From Lentzea albidocapillata subsp. violacea (GTDB lineage: Bacteria > Actinomycetota > Actinomycetes > Mycobacteriales > Pseudonocardiaceae), in assembly GCF_900100275.1 (NCBI RefSeq), contig NZ_FNET01000024.1, positions 57,143 through 121,142 on the forward strand: a stretch of 64,000 nt of DNA, read 5' to 3'. A program made the position numbers and the translations under genes. This document shows, one piece after another, positions 14,777-23,503 of this stretch. Under the pieces are notes generated by a model. That model was not told the origin of the DNA, made no database searches, and worked only from the letters and a program-made list of their open reading frames with translations. The first letter of the stretch is position 1, and every line of letters starts with the position of its first letter.

Positions 14777-16189
14777 TTATGCGGCGGTCGGTCCGCCTAG
14801 CGCAGCCTGAACGCGCTGCCGCGCCGTCTCCTCTCCACCATCAATGCACTTGGCGTACGTGCGCAGCAGCACATTCAGGCTGTGACCTGCCCACGCGGCG
14901 ACCCGAGGTGCCTCAACGCCCGCGTTCAGCCACATAGACACACAGGCATGGCGCAGGTCATACGGCCTCTTGGCGAGCGGTGACGCGGCGACCGCAGGCG
15001 TGAACGCTGCCTCACGCGCCAGTGCCCACGTGCGGCCGTAGGTCGAGCTGCCGATGCGTCCGCCGCGCTCTGCAACGAACAGCCGGCCGCCTGGCGCGGT
15101 GGCGAACTCGTCGAGGTGCGCGTGAAGGATGAGGGCCAGTTCGGGGGAGCAGGGCACCGGACGGCCCTCGGTGTCCTCGCGGTGCTTCAGCCCGCGTTCC
15201 TCGTCGCGTTCTCCGCTGTCCGTCCATTGGGGTCCAACTTCCGGCGCGGCACCGTCGAGGTGGATCTCTCCCCAGTCGCGCACTTCCCAGCGGCCAACCG
15301 ACTCGTTCCACTCGCGAGGCGGTAGCGCCAGGTGGCTGCGCCGGACGTTGCTCACTTCCTCCGGTCGCAGCCCAGCGAAGTACATGAGCGCGAAGAACGC
15401 GACGAGCTTGCGGCCGGTGCGCCCACCGTTCGGCACCTCGCGCAGAACCGTGCGGAACTGAATCGGGTTGGCGACCGATCGCCGGTCAACCTGGTGAACC
15501 ACGGTCTTGCGCTTCTTCAACTTCACCTCGGTCAGAGGGTTGTCAGTGAGTGCCTTCCTTTCGACGGCGTAGTCGAGCGCGTTGCCGAACGTCGTGCGAC
15601 GCAGCCGAATCGTGTCTGGCGCGGCACGCTTCCCGTCGAGCTTCTTCTCGTACTGCGTGGTGACTTGCCGCAGAACGTCCGGCTTTGCGAGGTCGGAAAC
15701 CGGCCTCGTGTTCCGCGAGAGCCACTCCAGGGCCGTTGCGATGTCGTTCGGCTGCGTCACCGACCGCTGATTGGTGTTGAGAGCGACACGGAGCGCTCGA
15801 CGCAGCACCGAGTGTTCCGGCCTGCCTCGATCGGTCGTGAGCATTGCCTCCGTTACCGGGGCCAAAGCGTCCGCGATGGACTTGCGGTGCGTCGGCGCAG
15901 CATCCGGCCACTTCATGTCTACGAACGAGCACACGAGGTCGAACCACGACATAGCGGTTGTGTCCTTGCGAAGCATGGAGACCGGTAGGCCGGTTTCGAC
16001 GCAGAACGCCTCACCCTTGTTGGCGGCGGTCAGCAGCTCGGCACGGACGCTGCTGGCGAGCGCGTCGGTCTTAAACGGCTTCTTGAACCGTTGACCTGCC
16101 ACCGACCACTGAACCCAATGAGTGGTCGTGCGCTTGCCCTTGTACACGTCGATCACGTAGATGCGGACGTCATAGCTTGTCGTCGTCAC
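14777..16189 (-). CDS. int: AICE tyrosine-recombinase integrase
   Basis: A 470-residue site-specific recombinase. The catalytic domain at about residues 245-460 shows FAGLRPEEVSNV (Arg I), RPYDLRHACVSMWLNAGV (box II; the usual first His is Tyr), AAWAGHSLNVLL (His/Gly) and RTYAKCI with the nucleophilic Tyr. The N-terminal region contains an arm/core-binding SAM-like segment. The GTG start overlaps the xis stop (GTGA) and has GAGGTGG upstream; an extended frame to 16297 overlaps xis and is unlikely. It sits immediately beside attL, as in pSAM2-type elements. Confidence 0.92.
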   Translation of the reverse strand: MTTTSYDVRIYVIDVYKGKRTTTHWVQWSVAGQRFKKPFKTDALASSVRAELLTAANKGEAFCVETGLPVSMLRKDTTAMSWFDLVCSFVDMKWPDAAPTHRKSIADALAPVTEAMLTTDRGRPEHSVLRRALRVALNTNQRSVTQPNDIATALEWLSRNTRPVSDLAKPDVLRQVTTQYEKKLDGKRAAPDTIRLRRTTFGNALDYAVERKALTDNPLTEVKLKKRKTVVHQVDRRSVANPIQFRTVLREVPNGGRTGRKLVAFFALMYFAGLRPEEVSNVRRSHLALPPREWNESVGRWEVRDWGEIHLDGAAPEVGPQWTDSGERDEERGLKHREDTEGRPVPCSPELALILHAHLDEFATAPGGRLFVAERGGRIGSSTYGRTWALAREAAFTPAVAASPLAKRPYDLRHACVSMWLNAGVEAPRVAAWAGHSLNVLLRTYAKCIDGGEETARQRVQAALGGPTAA

Positions 16190-16371
16190 GCTGCCACCTC
16201 GCAAGAGCCGTACCAGGATTCGATGTCCGAGCGGTTGAACCGCAGTTGGCCGTTCGGCAACTTGGCGTGACGCGGTGCGAGACCCTTTGCCAACCACTCG
16301 TAGAGGGTCGAGCGCGACACCTTGAACTCCTTGCAGAACTCGGCAACCGTCAGCAATTCGCGTCGGCTCAT
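16186..16371 (-). CDS. xis: Excisionase (MerR/HTH_17-type)
   Basis: A 61-residue DNA-binding protein: LLTVAEFCKEFKVSRSTLYE and GQLRFNRSDIESWYGS are the helix-turn-helix/wing of Xis-like HTH_17 proteins. It should bend attL/attR DNA and steer integrase to excision. The ATG overlaps the DUF3631 stop (ATGA), and its stop overlaps the int GTG, so Xis and Int are translationally coupled. This implies int is expressed together with the replication operon rather than constitutively. Confidence 0.88.
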   Translation of the reverse strand: MSRRELLTVAEFCKEFKVSRSTLYEWLAKGLAPRHAKLPNGQLRFNRSDIESWYGSCEVAA

Positions 16372-17492
16372 GGCTGTTCCCCCTCCGAGTTCTCGTCTGC
16401 CTTCGTCTCGGGCAGGTAGCGCGCCCATGCGTCGCCCAGCCCGTGAGCGCCGTCGATGACGTAGCCCTTGAATGTCTTGGCGCCGTTCTTGAACGCGGTG
16501 ACCTTGACGCCGTAGGCGCTGAGTTCCGTGGCCAGTTGGCGGGCGTTGATGGGCCGGCCGTAGAAGTCGCCCCACGGTGCTTCTTCCATGCTGTGCAGGA
16601 CGGCGAGGATTTCGACGGTGCTCATGCGGGAGACGCCACGGTCGGCGAACACGGTGCGGAGATCGGAGAGCAGCCGGATTCGGTCGGACGTCGGGTTGGT
16701 CTGTGCGGCTGTCACGAAGTGCAGGCACGCGGCACGCGCGGTCTCTGGCCAATGCCCGCCCGCCATGTCCGCGATTGCGAGTAGCGGTTCCCAGATTTCG
16801 GCTGCGCGGTCGGTGACGCCCTCGGGCATGTCGGGGTAGGCCGCGCCGACGCGTTCGCCCACCACTTCCATCCACGTGGCCAGGGCCTCACGGATCGGTG
16901 CGGACTGTTCCTCCACCTTCCGTTCGCGGAACGCCTCGACTCGTTCGTCGGGACGTCGCCGGCGCATGTGGATGGTGATGGCGCGGGTGGTGATGGTGTC
17001 GGGCATGTTCCCGGCGATGCCCGCCAATGCGGCGGGGGCGTAGACCGGGAACCGCTCGATCACCATGTTCCCCGCGTCGCCCTTGCAACGGGCCACGGTC
17101 GCGGAGCGCTTGTAGCCGGCGTTGACCAGCGCGCGGAGGTCTTCGTTGCCGCCACCCTTGTTGTCGAAAATGGCGTCGACCTCGTCGAACAGGATGGTGA
17201 GCGGTCCGGCACCGACCATGCGGAACAGCGCGGCGGGCGTAGCCGAGAACGTCATCTCCGGCGTACGGACCAGGTGACGGGCGACCTCCAGAACGCGGGT
17301 CTTACCCGAGCCGGGCTCCGCGCTGGACAGCACAACGCGCGGCGTGATGTAGAAGTGCTCGGCTCCCCAGGTGTGGGCGTACCAGAGCGCGAGCATGGGC
17401 GCGCAGTGCTCATCGGGGAAGGCGTTGAACCGCGACAGAAACGCCTGGACGTCGTCGAGGATCTGCGCGCCGTTGAGCGTGGTCGTGGTCAT
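16368..17492 (-). CDS. DUF3631 P-loop ATPase (AICE replication helper)
   Basis: A 374-residue protein with Walker A SSAEPGSGKTRVLE (about residues 56-69) and Walker B TILFDEVDAIF (about residue 100). An arginine-rich sensor region RAITIHMRRRRPDE follows, then a DUF3631-type C-terminal domain (FYGRPINARQLATELSAYGV) that resembles a winged helix. Members usually accompany primase-polymerases in AICEs and phages and probably act as replicative helicase/ATPase. Overlaps by 4 nt at both ends place it between the methyltransferase and xis. Confidence 0.85.
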   Translation of the reverse strand: MTTTTLNGAQILDDVQAFLSRFNAFPDEHCAPMLALWYAHTWGAEHFYITPRVVLSSAEPGSGKTRVLEVARHLVRTPEMTFSATPAALFRMVGAGPLTILFDEVDAIFDNKGGGNEDLRALVNAGYKRSATVARCKGDAGNMVIERFPVYAPAALAGIAGNMPDTITTRAITIHMRRRRPDERVEAFRERKVEEQSAPIREALATWMEVVGERVGAAYPDMPEGVTDRAAEIWEPLLAIADMAGGHWPETARAACLHFVTAAQTNPTSDRIRLLSDLRTVFADRGVSRMSTVEILAVLHSMEEAPWGDFYGRPINARQLATELSAYGVKVTAFKNGAKTFKGYVIDGAHGLGDAWARYLPETKADENSEGEQP

Positions 17493-18238
17493 GCCGCGTG
17501 CCTCCAGTTCGTGTCTGCGGTGACGATCAGGCGGCCGACGAGTTCGGCGACGTGGGGGACGACGGCGTTTCCGAGGGCGCGCAGACCGGGGGCAACCACC
17601 CGCTTGGAAAGCCCATGAGCCACTCGACCCACTGCGGGTTCAGGTATCCACCGCTCTGGCCGCGCATAGCCACGCGCTGTTCCAGCGCCGGCGCGTCCGC
17701 CCTGTACTGAGGCCTGTAGGTGCAGTGGTTGTTGGCCATCGACGCACGCGGGGTGGGCCAGTAGGAACAGGCGGTCACGTGCGTGTGGAGCACCCACGGA
17801 GCACGCGGAAACAACTGTCCACTGCGCATCGAACCCGAGCTGGTGAAGGTCACCGAGCATCCATGCGAAGGCGTCTCGATCTCGAACGAGAGCTGAGACG
17901 TTTTCCACGAGGACGTAGCGGGGTCGAACCACGCGTACGACGTTGGCCATCCACGGCCATCCCCAGCGTTCGTCGTCGATGCCGAGTCGACATCCGAGTT
18001 TGCTGAAGGGCTGGCAGGGAAAGCCGCCGGCGACGAGGTCGACGCAGGGCCGTTGCTGGGACTGCCACCACTCGGGGGCGGTGCGGACGTCGTCATGACG
18101 GGGAACCTCCGGCCAGTGTCGGGAGAGCACTTCTCGGCAGTAGGGGTCGAGTTCGACCTGTCCGGTGACGGTCATCCCGGCGCGTTCCAGGCCGAGTTCG
18201 AGACCGCCGATGCCGGAGAACAGCGAGAGGACGTTCAC
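17489..18238 (-). CDS. Orphan DNA (cytosine-5) methyltransferase of the AICE
   Basis: A 249-residue, compact m5C methyltransferase: motif I LSLFSGIGGLELGLERAGM, motif IV GGFPCQPFSKLG (catalytic Cys), motif VI YVLVENVSAL, motif VIII GAPHARDRLFLLA, motif X LRALGNAVVPHVAELVGRL. The target-recognition segment is short (about residues 165-215), so specificity may be relaxed or the protein phage-type. The GTG start overlaps the primase stop and its stop overlaps the DUF3631 start. No cognate endonuclease is in the element, so it probably acts against host restriction or in marking replicated DNA. Confidence 0.92.
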   Translation of the reverse strand: MNVLSLFSGIGGLELGLERAGMTVTGQVELDPYCREVLSRHWPEVPRHDDVRTAPEWWQSQQRPCVDLVAGGFPCQPFSKLGCRLGIDDERWGWPWMANVVRVVRPRYVLVENVSALVRDRDAFAWMLGDLHQLGFDAQWTVVSACSVGAPHARDRLFLLAHPACVDGQQPLHLQASVQGGRAGAGTARGYARPERWIPEPAVGRVAHGLSKRVVAPGLRALGNAVVPHVAELVGRLIVTADTNWRHAA

Positions 18239-19251
18239 GCCGCACCTCGCGCGTCGAACATGGGCGTGGCGGCCGGGGCGGGACGTTCGGCGCCCGGCAT
18301 CTGACGCGGCCGTGCGGTGCCCTCGGTGATGCCGTTGCGGATGCTGCGGCGCACCTTGGCCTCGGTGCAGTCGCACTCCCCGTTGATCAGGGGCGCTGCG
18401 GCTGCCACGAGGTGAGCTTCTGCTGTAGCCGGAGGGAGAACGCCCGCGCCGACGAGTTGCCCGAGGGCGATGCCCGCGACGAACGCTGCCCTGTCGTGAC
18501 CGCCTGAGACGGCCGTAGAGAGCTTGCGGCACTCTCCGTCGACTGCGGCGGTGACGTAGCGGGGCAACCGTTGTGAGGGCACCACAACGGGCGCTGAGAC
18601 GGCCGTACGCGGCCTGGGAGTGAGGCAGTGGACCAACCACACCGGGAGGGGCAACGGCGCGACGTCGTTGGTCGGCCAGTACGTGCCGTCCGAGGTGGTC
18701 GAACCCGGAGCGACGACGTAGCCGCCGTGCGCGCGGGTGTCGACCTTCCATCCGAGGCCGTTGCCGTGCTCTCCCTCGGTGTTGCGCAGCTCCACAGTGG
18801 ACGGCTCACGGAAGTACAGATGCGTCCCGCCACGGGCGGTGCGGACCGTCCGGGTCTCCCACGGGACGTCTTCCCGTGCCTCCGCGCAGAGGGCGGCGAA
18901 CACGTCGTGGCCGTCGCGAATCCCCTCCCGGCTCCAGCGTGGCGGAGGGACGTCGGTGGGTGACTTTGGGGTGTCGAGGTCGATCACGACCAAGCCGCTC
19001 GGTCCGGTGGCGATGCCGATGTTGAATGGCCCTGCCGACCAGCACCGCTCGATCACGTCCAGGTCGACGGTCGCGCGCTGCTCCCACCCGAGGTGCCTGG
19101 CGCGGCACACTCCGGTCCGGGGACACCGCTCCGCGCTGTGCAGGGCGGGGCGCTTGGTCTTGGCGCGCAGAGGGAAGACGTAGAGGCCCGTCTGTGCGGC
19201 GGTGAGTGCGTGGTGCATGAGCCTGTCGCGGTCTCGTGAAGCGCTGCTCAT
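18235..19251 (-). CDS. Bifunctional DNA primase/polymerase (RepPP type)
   Basis: A 338-residue archaeo-eukaryotic primase-superfamily protein. The N-terminal catalytic domain carries GLVVIDLDTPKS (DxD metal ligands, about residue 95) and TARGGTHLYFREP (the His motif), within a segment beginning GLYVFPLRAKTKRPAL. The C-terminal part (about residues 230-338) is a helical primase-associated region with a CDCTEAKVRRSIRNGI block. It probably initiates AICE replication in place of RepSA. ATG 19251 is preferred, with GGGAG 5 nt upstream. The upstream 230 bp hold a CTAG-rich repeat cluster. Confidence 0.88.
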   Translation of the reverse strand: MSSASRDRDRLMHHALTAAQTGLYVFPLRAKTKRPALHSAERCPRTGVCRARHLGWEQRATVDLDVIERCWSAGPFNIGIATGPSGLVVIDLDTPKSPTDVPPPRWSREGIRDGHDVFAALCAEAREDVPWETRTVRTARGGTHLYFREPSTVELRNTEGEHGNGLGWKVDTRAHGGYVVAPGSTTSDGTYWPTNDVAPLPLPVWLVHCLTPRPRTAVSAPVVVPSQRLPRYVTAAVDGECRKLSTAVSGGHDRAAFVAGIALGQLVGAGVLPPATAEAHLVAAAAPLINGECDCTEAKVRRSIRNGITEGTARPRQMPGAERPAPAATPMFDARGAA

Positions 19252-19481
19252 CACATCTCCCGAGGTGACTGTGCGTAGTCGCATGTGGGTGTGCGAGGGG
19301 GAGGCCTAGGACCCGCGAACGAGTCCAGGCCGTGGCTTTGGGGGTGTTTTCGCTGGTAGGGCGTTCCGCGGACTAGAGGTGCTAGTGCGCAGGCCAACCG
19401 ATGTGCGCGGCCCTAGTGGCTGCCCCTAGGGCTAGGGTCGGTGACGGCTAGAAGTCAGCCGATCCCTAGCCCGGAGCATGT
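19252..19481. repeat. CTAG-rich intergenic region, candidate origin/operator
   Basis: Eight CTAG tetramers lie within 164 bp (19306, 19373, 19382, 19413, 19426, 19432, 19448, 19466), several in CCTAG(G/T) or GCTAG context. CTAG is normally very rare in such GC-rich DNA. The region separates traB from the prim-pol operon. It may be the replication origin, the primase start region or a regulator array; three more CTAGs occur upstream of the cargo operon (24627, 24633, 24671). Confidence 0.5.
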
Positions 19482-21671
19482 TCACCGTGCGTGATCGATG
19501 CGGGCCGACTGGGCGGCCACGACGGCGTCGCGCTTGTAGCCCTGGCGGTTCTTCTTCTCGCCCTCGGGCGTGGTGCCCCACACCTGCGTCGGCTCGACCC
19601 CGTAGGCCTTGAGCGCGCCGGCCAGCGTGCTGCCCGTCCACCCGTCGTAGAACTCCGGCCGCATCTCCGCGAGCCGCGCGAGCACGACCTCGGTGTGCGC
19701 GCCGGCCGCGTTGCCCGCCACGGCGGTGAGCGCGTTGGCCACGTCGTCCAGGACGCTCCCGGTCGTCTCCACGGTCGGTGCCTCTCCGGCCGCCATGCCC
19801 TTGAGCAACCCGAGCGCGGAGCGCAACGCCCGTCCCCGGTCGCACATGACCTCCACATCGGCGGAGGACAGCAGGTGCGTGCGAGTGATTTGGCCACCCT
19901 GCTCGGCAAGCTCCGAGTCGTCCGACCCGAGCAGGATGCCAACACCCTTGTGGGAGCGCGAGAGCTTCGAGGCGTCCATACCGGCCTGGTAGCTGCCGGC
20001 ACCGAGGATGGTGTCGGAGGCCTGCCACGTCATGACCTTCATGGCGAACCGGGAGCCGATCTGTCCACGCAGGCTGTCCGGGATGACCTTCCCGTCCGGC
20101 TTCTGCGTCGCCAGGATCAGCATGTACCCGGCCGCCGGGCCGACCTTGACCAGATCCGTAAGCAGCGCAAGGACTTCCGCACCGTACTCGGGGTGCTCCA
20201 GGTACCGCTGAACCTCGTCGATCGAGAGCACCGTGAGCGGCATGTTGAGGCGCTTGTTGCGTGCCATCGCCGGCGTGAGCTTGGCCTCGGGGCACACGTC
20301 GACCGGGAGCTTGGCCATGCGCTCGAACCGGTCGTTCATGTCCGCGACCATCTTGCGCAGCGTCGTGACGAGTAGCTCCATCACCTGGTCACGAACGCCC
20401 GCGCCGTAGGCCACGGCGACCTTCTCGAACGCCCGCCACGCGCCGTCACCCTTGCCGTTGAACACGAAAAGCTCGACATAGGGGTCGAGCGCGGCAGCGG
20501 CGGTCGGGATGCGGGCGCTGAACGTCTTGCCCATGCGCGGGATCGCGCCGACCAGCAGCGACGACCAGATCAGCGGCAACGTCACCTTGCGGTCGCGGGC
20601 GTCCAGGCCGAACGGGATCGGCTGCCAGAAGTCGAACTCTTCCATGCCCGCCAACGGAGACGTCACGGGCTTCTGCGCAAACACGTCCACATCAGACACC
20701 CACAACCGCACACGACGTGCGGAGACCTGGTCAGGATCGATGAACACCGTGATCGGGTTGACGTTCAGACCAGAGGCGAGCGACTCGCGCTTGCCGACAG
20801 CCTGAGCGGCATGCTTGCCGTACGGAAGATCGACCACGGCCAGCCAGCCGCGTCCGTCGCGCTGGATCGGCTGCGCGAACGTGACCGGGGTGTCCTCCTT
20901 GCACAAGCCAGCACCGACGAACGCCCGCACCACCACGTCCGGCGTGAGCTTCGAGGCCTGCTGACCCAGCACAGCGGTCTTGACGATCGGCTTGTCCTCA
21001 CGCCGTCCGAGCAACCCGAACGCGATGATGGAGACCACGACCGTCCACATGAGGACCGTCTGCATGGCCTCGGGGTACATCAGCCACACCACGCCCAGCC
21101 CGAGGGCGGACAGGAACGCGGTGACTGCGCTGACCCGCAGCCGCGTCCGCACGTGGTCGTCACGCTGCCTCGACAGCGCGAGATAGGCGGACGGGTCGGC
21201 AGCGTCGATAGTGGACTGACGCAGCGCGCGGGACTCCGTGTCGAACGCCCAACGCTGCCACGTCATCACCGCGCGGCCCATTCCGCGGGGAGACGCTGCG
21301 GTGAGCTTGAGCGTGTACAGCGGGACCCGAACAGCGTGGTAGCGGGCCGTGTGGTGGCAGTAGGTCCACGCCCACCGCACGGTCGCCTGGAACTGGTCGC
21401 GGTCGGCAAGCCACGCCGGGATGATCGGCAGCAACTCACGGCGGGCAGTCCCCGCCAGCACCGCCGGCACACCCGCGTTCGGTGCCTCGTCCTCGTCGAC
21501 GATCTCGCCGTCGAGCACCTCGACCTCATTGGCCTCGGTGATCTCGACCAGCGCACCCGAGTCCTCGACCTCGTCAGCGTCGGTCTGCTCGGTGGAGGGA
21601 AGGGGGAAGGCAACCACGTTGCTCACCTCCGTGTCGTCGGTCAGGTCGGTGTCGTGGGTGGGGTGGCTCAT
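19482..21671 (-). CDS. TraB, FtsK/SpoIIIE-type DNA transfer ATPase
   Basis: A 729-residue conjugal translocase that pumps double-stranded DNA between mycelia. An acidic N-terminus (residues 1-65) precedes two membrane spans at about residues 185-230 (VSAVTAFLSALGLGVVWLMY and VLMWTVVVSIIAFGLL). The ATPase follows, with Walker A LLVGAIPRMGKTFSAR and Walker B TVLSIDEVQRYLEH, plus ILATQKPDGKVIPDSLRGQI. The C-terminal about 70 residues form a winged-helix-like domain that in TraB proteins reads short clt repeats. The ATG overlaps the preceding Spd-like stop. Confidence 0.92.
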   Translation of the reverse strand: MSHPTHDTDLTDDTEVSNVVAFPLPSTEQTDADEVEDSGALVEITEANEVEVLDGEIVDEDEAPNAGVPAVLAGTARRELLPIIPAWLADRDQFQATVRWAWTYCHHTARYHAVRVPLYTLKLTAASPRGMGRAVMTWQRWAFDTESRALRQSTIDAADPSAYLALSRQRDDHVRTRLRVSAVTAFLSALGLGVVWLMYPEAMQTVLMWTVVVSIIAFGLLGRREDKPIVKTAVLGQQASKLTPDVVVRAFVGAGLCKEDTPVTFAQPIQRDGRGWLAVVDLPYGKHAAQAVGKRESLASGLNVNPITVFIDPDQVSARRVRLWVSDVDVFAQKPVTSPLAGMEEFDFWQPIPFGLDARDRKVTLPLIWSSLLVGAIPRMGKTFSARIPTAAAALDPYVELFVFNGKGDGAWRAFEKVAVAYGAGVRDQVMELLVTTLRKMVADMNDRFERMAKLPVDVCPEAKLTPAMARNKRLNMPLTVLSIDEVQRYLEHPEYGAEVLALLTDLVKVGPAAGYMLILATQKPDGKVIPDSLRGQIGSRFAMKVMTWQASDTILGAGSYQAGMDASKLSRSHKGVGILLGSDDSELAEQGGQITRTHLLSSADVEVMCDRGRALRSALGLLKGMAAGEAPTVETTGSVLDDVANALTAVAGNAAGAHTEVVLARLAEMRPEFYDGWTGSTLAGALKAYGVEPTQVWGTTPEGEKKNRQGYKRDAVVAAQSARIDHAR

Positions 21672-22540
21672 CGCTGCGCCTCCGTGTCGTCGTCGTTCAG
21701 GAGGTGGGTCAGCGCAGCACCACAACCGAGCACGACCACCGGAAGGCAGGAGACGAACGTGGTGATCCACCACGGAGCCGTGGTGACGCCGGCCGCGACC
21801 ATGAGGTGGTAGGCCACCTGTCCGGCCGCACCGAGGATCAGAGAGCCGATCGCGGACCAGCGGGCGAACCTGCGGGCCTTGTTCGACCGGGTCCGCCCGG
21901 ACAGCCAGACCCGCAGGGCGTACGCGGCGTAGGCCTCGACACCGATCGGGAGCGTGATCGCGGAGTTGATGACGAACGAGTCCGCGATACCCGGCAGCAG
22001 CCGGATCGGACCGAACCCGGTCAGCTCACCCAGACCCACCCAGCCACCCCAGATGGCCACGAACGCACCCGCCGCGAGCAACAGCAGCGGCCACGACCGA
22101 ACCGGCTTCGCTGGCGCCGTAGCCACCGCGTCGACCGTCTCGCGCTGCTCCACAGGAGCGGGAACCGGGTCCGCAACCGCGCTGACCTCGACAACGGACG
22201 CGGCCTCGACCACGGGGGCGGGAACCGGCTCGTCTACTGCCACGGGCTCGGGCTCCGTGCTGGTCTCCTCGACCCGAGCGGGCTCGGAGACGACCGGGGT
22301 GGGCTCGGTGGCGGGCACCGAGTGCAGGCGGACCACCGGGGCCACCGTGTCAGCCGCGTCCGGATTGGTGGGGTCGAACCCAGCCTCCTCCAGCGTCGCG
22401 AGCACGGCGTTGGCCTTGGGCGCGCCCACCTTGAACTCGGTCTTGATCCGGTTGCGGGAGGGGATCTCGCCCTGCTCGATCGCGAAGGCCTTCACGCGCT
22501 CGGTCAAGTCGTCCACGTTGATCGGGTACGCGCTGGTCAT
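21668..22540 (-). CDS. DUF2637-like membrane protein, probable intramycelial spread (Spd)
   Basis: A 290-residue protein. Residues 1-60 resemble a small winged helix (KAFAIEQGEIPSRNRIKTEF). Residues 65-150 are a low-complexity, Pro/Val/Glu-rich linker, and residues 155-280 contain four hydrophobic spans (SWPLLLLAAGAFVAIWGGWV through WWITTFVSCLPVVVLGCGA). This layout matches Spd-type proteins that accompany TraB and assist plasmid spread across septa. It overlaps genes at both ends by 4 nt. The function is inferred from position and topology. Confidence 0.7.
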   Translation of the reverse strand: MTSAYPINVDDLTERVKAFAIEQGEIPSRNRIKTEFKVGAPKANAVLATLEEAGFDPTNPDAADTVAPVVRLHSVPATEPTPVVSEPARVEETSTEPEPVAVDEPVPAPVVEAASVVEVSAVADPVPAPVEQRETVDAVATAPAKPVRSWPLLLLAAGAFVAIWGGWVGLGELTGFGPIRLLPGIADSFVINSAITLPIGVEAYAAYALRVWLSGRTRSNKARRFARWSAIGSLILGAAGQVAYHLMVAAGVTTAPWWITTFVSCLPVVVLGCGAALTHLLNDDDTEAQR

Positions 22541-22863
22541 CGCTTGCCTCCCTTGGCATGGGCGTGCTCGGTGGTGGTGACGGTCAGGGTCCGCACGACT
22601 CGCGCGGAGGTGACGAACGCGGGCACGGCCAGCACGACCGCGATCACCCGCCAGTCAGTGGCGTTGGTGAGAATCAGCCACTGCACGCCACCGATCACGG
22701 CCGTGCCCAGCAGCGTCCGCAGCACGTTGCCGCCCGTCCGCGACACCTGCTGCGTCTTGCGCACGGTCTTGGCGGTCGCGCGCATCACGGCGATCAGGGC
22801 GAGCACCCCGAGAACGAGGGCTACGAGCATCCACGGCTCGATCCGATCCACGATGGTGTTCAC
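22537..22863 (-). CDS. Small membrane protein, Spd-like
   Basis: A 108-residue protein with an N-terminal hydrophobic span (WMLVALVLGVLALIAVM) and a second and third (LGTAVIGGVQWLILT, WRVIAVVLAVPAFVTSA), and a basic C-terminus (HAHAKGGKR). No enzymatic motif. GTG start. Overlaps with both neighbours tie it to the traB transfer operon, where small membrane proteins typically contribute to mycelial spread. Confidence 0.7.
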   Translation of the reverse strand: MNTIVDRIEPWMLVALVLGVLALIAVMRATAKTVRKTQQVSRTGGNVLRTLLGTAVIGGVQWLILTNATDWRVIAVVLAVPAFVTSARVVRTLTVTTTEHAHAKGGKR

Positions 22864-23117
22864 CGCCCGTCCTCCTTGCTGCGCAAGCTGATCGCGGTCT
22901 GAGCGGCCTTGGCGGCGAAGTGCCGCGCCTGGTCGTGCTCGGGGTGGTCGGGGTCCTCGGTGATCGGCCGCAACAGCTCGGTCTTGAGCTCGAACCAGGC
23001 GGCCACGACGTCATCGGCGGCCGACACGTCCGGGGTCTTCTCGGTCCAGACGGCGAGGATCTCCGCCAGTCGCGGCGGCTGGTCCGCCATGTCGTCGTGT
23101 GGTGTCGTGATGGACAC
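22860..23117 (-). CDS. Hypothetical AICE protein (85 aa)
   Basis: An 85-residue soluble, acidic-helical protein containing LAEILAVWTEKTPDVS and LKTELLRPITEDPDHPEHDQ. The start is taken as GTG 23117, with AAAGG upstream; an upstream extension overlaps the lipoprotein gene's tail and is unlikely. Its stop overlaps the next GTG (GTGA). No family is recognised. Its conserved operon position suggests an accessory transfer or regulatory role. Confidence 0.6.
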   Translation of the reverse strand: MSITTPHDDMADQPPRLAEILAVWTEKTPDVSAADDVVAAWFELKTELLRPITEDPDHPEHDQARHFAAKAAQTAISLRSKEDGR

Positions 23118-23203
23118 TGGTGTGGCCTTTCGGTCTGGTGATCGATCGGTGGAACCCGAATCGGCGGTGTCTCTTGCCGGAGTTGGCCGCCGGTTCGGGC
23201 AGA

Positions 23204-23503
23204 TCAGAAACGCGAGTGGATAGGACCCTTCGGGCACGGTTTGCCCTGGTCGTACGTCTCGTCGTAGGCGTGGTCAGCGGGAATCAAGATCTCGATGTGC
23301 TCACCACGCTCGGCGGGGTCACGGGCGAGATCGCTCTCGACGACGCACACGACGGCGTGCTGTCCGCTGCCACGGGAGTAGGTCACCGACAGCACCACCC
23401 ACGGCTCAGTCGTCTCGGTCGGTGCGGGCTGCACGGGCGTGCACGCTGCGAGTGCGGCCGTCACGCCGATCAGGCACGCGGCCAGGGTTCGGATCGACAT
23501 CAC
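23204..23503 (-). CDS. Small secreted lipoprotein (AICE cargo)
   Basis: A 99-residue protein with an N-terminal signal peptide and lipobox LAACT (Cys about residue 21) after RTLAACLIGVTAALA, followed by a Thr/Pro-rich spacer and a beta-rich body with two further cysteines (VVCVVE, KPCPKG). It should be anchored on the outer face of the membrane. GTG 23503 overlaps the upstream stop by 4 nt (GTGA). Surface lipoproteins on conjugative elements sometimes act in entry exclusion; that is only a suggestion. Confidence 0.75.
   Translation of the reverse strand: MMSIRTLAACLIGVTAALAACTPVQPAPTETTEPWVVLSVTYSRGSGQHAVVCVVESDLARDPAERGEHIEILIPADHAYDETYDQGKPCPKGPIHSRF

Noticed and set aside
17850..18751. 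Longer N-terminal extension of the AICE methyltransferase (to 18751)
   Set aside because: The extra frame is arginine/proline-rich and lies inside the primase gene. GTG 18238 directly precedes motif I and overlaps the primase stop as GTGA.
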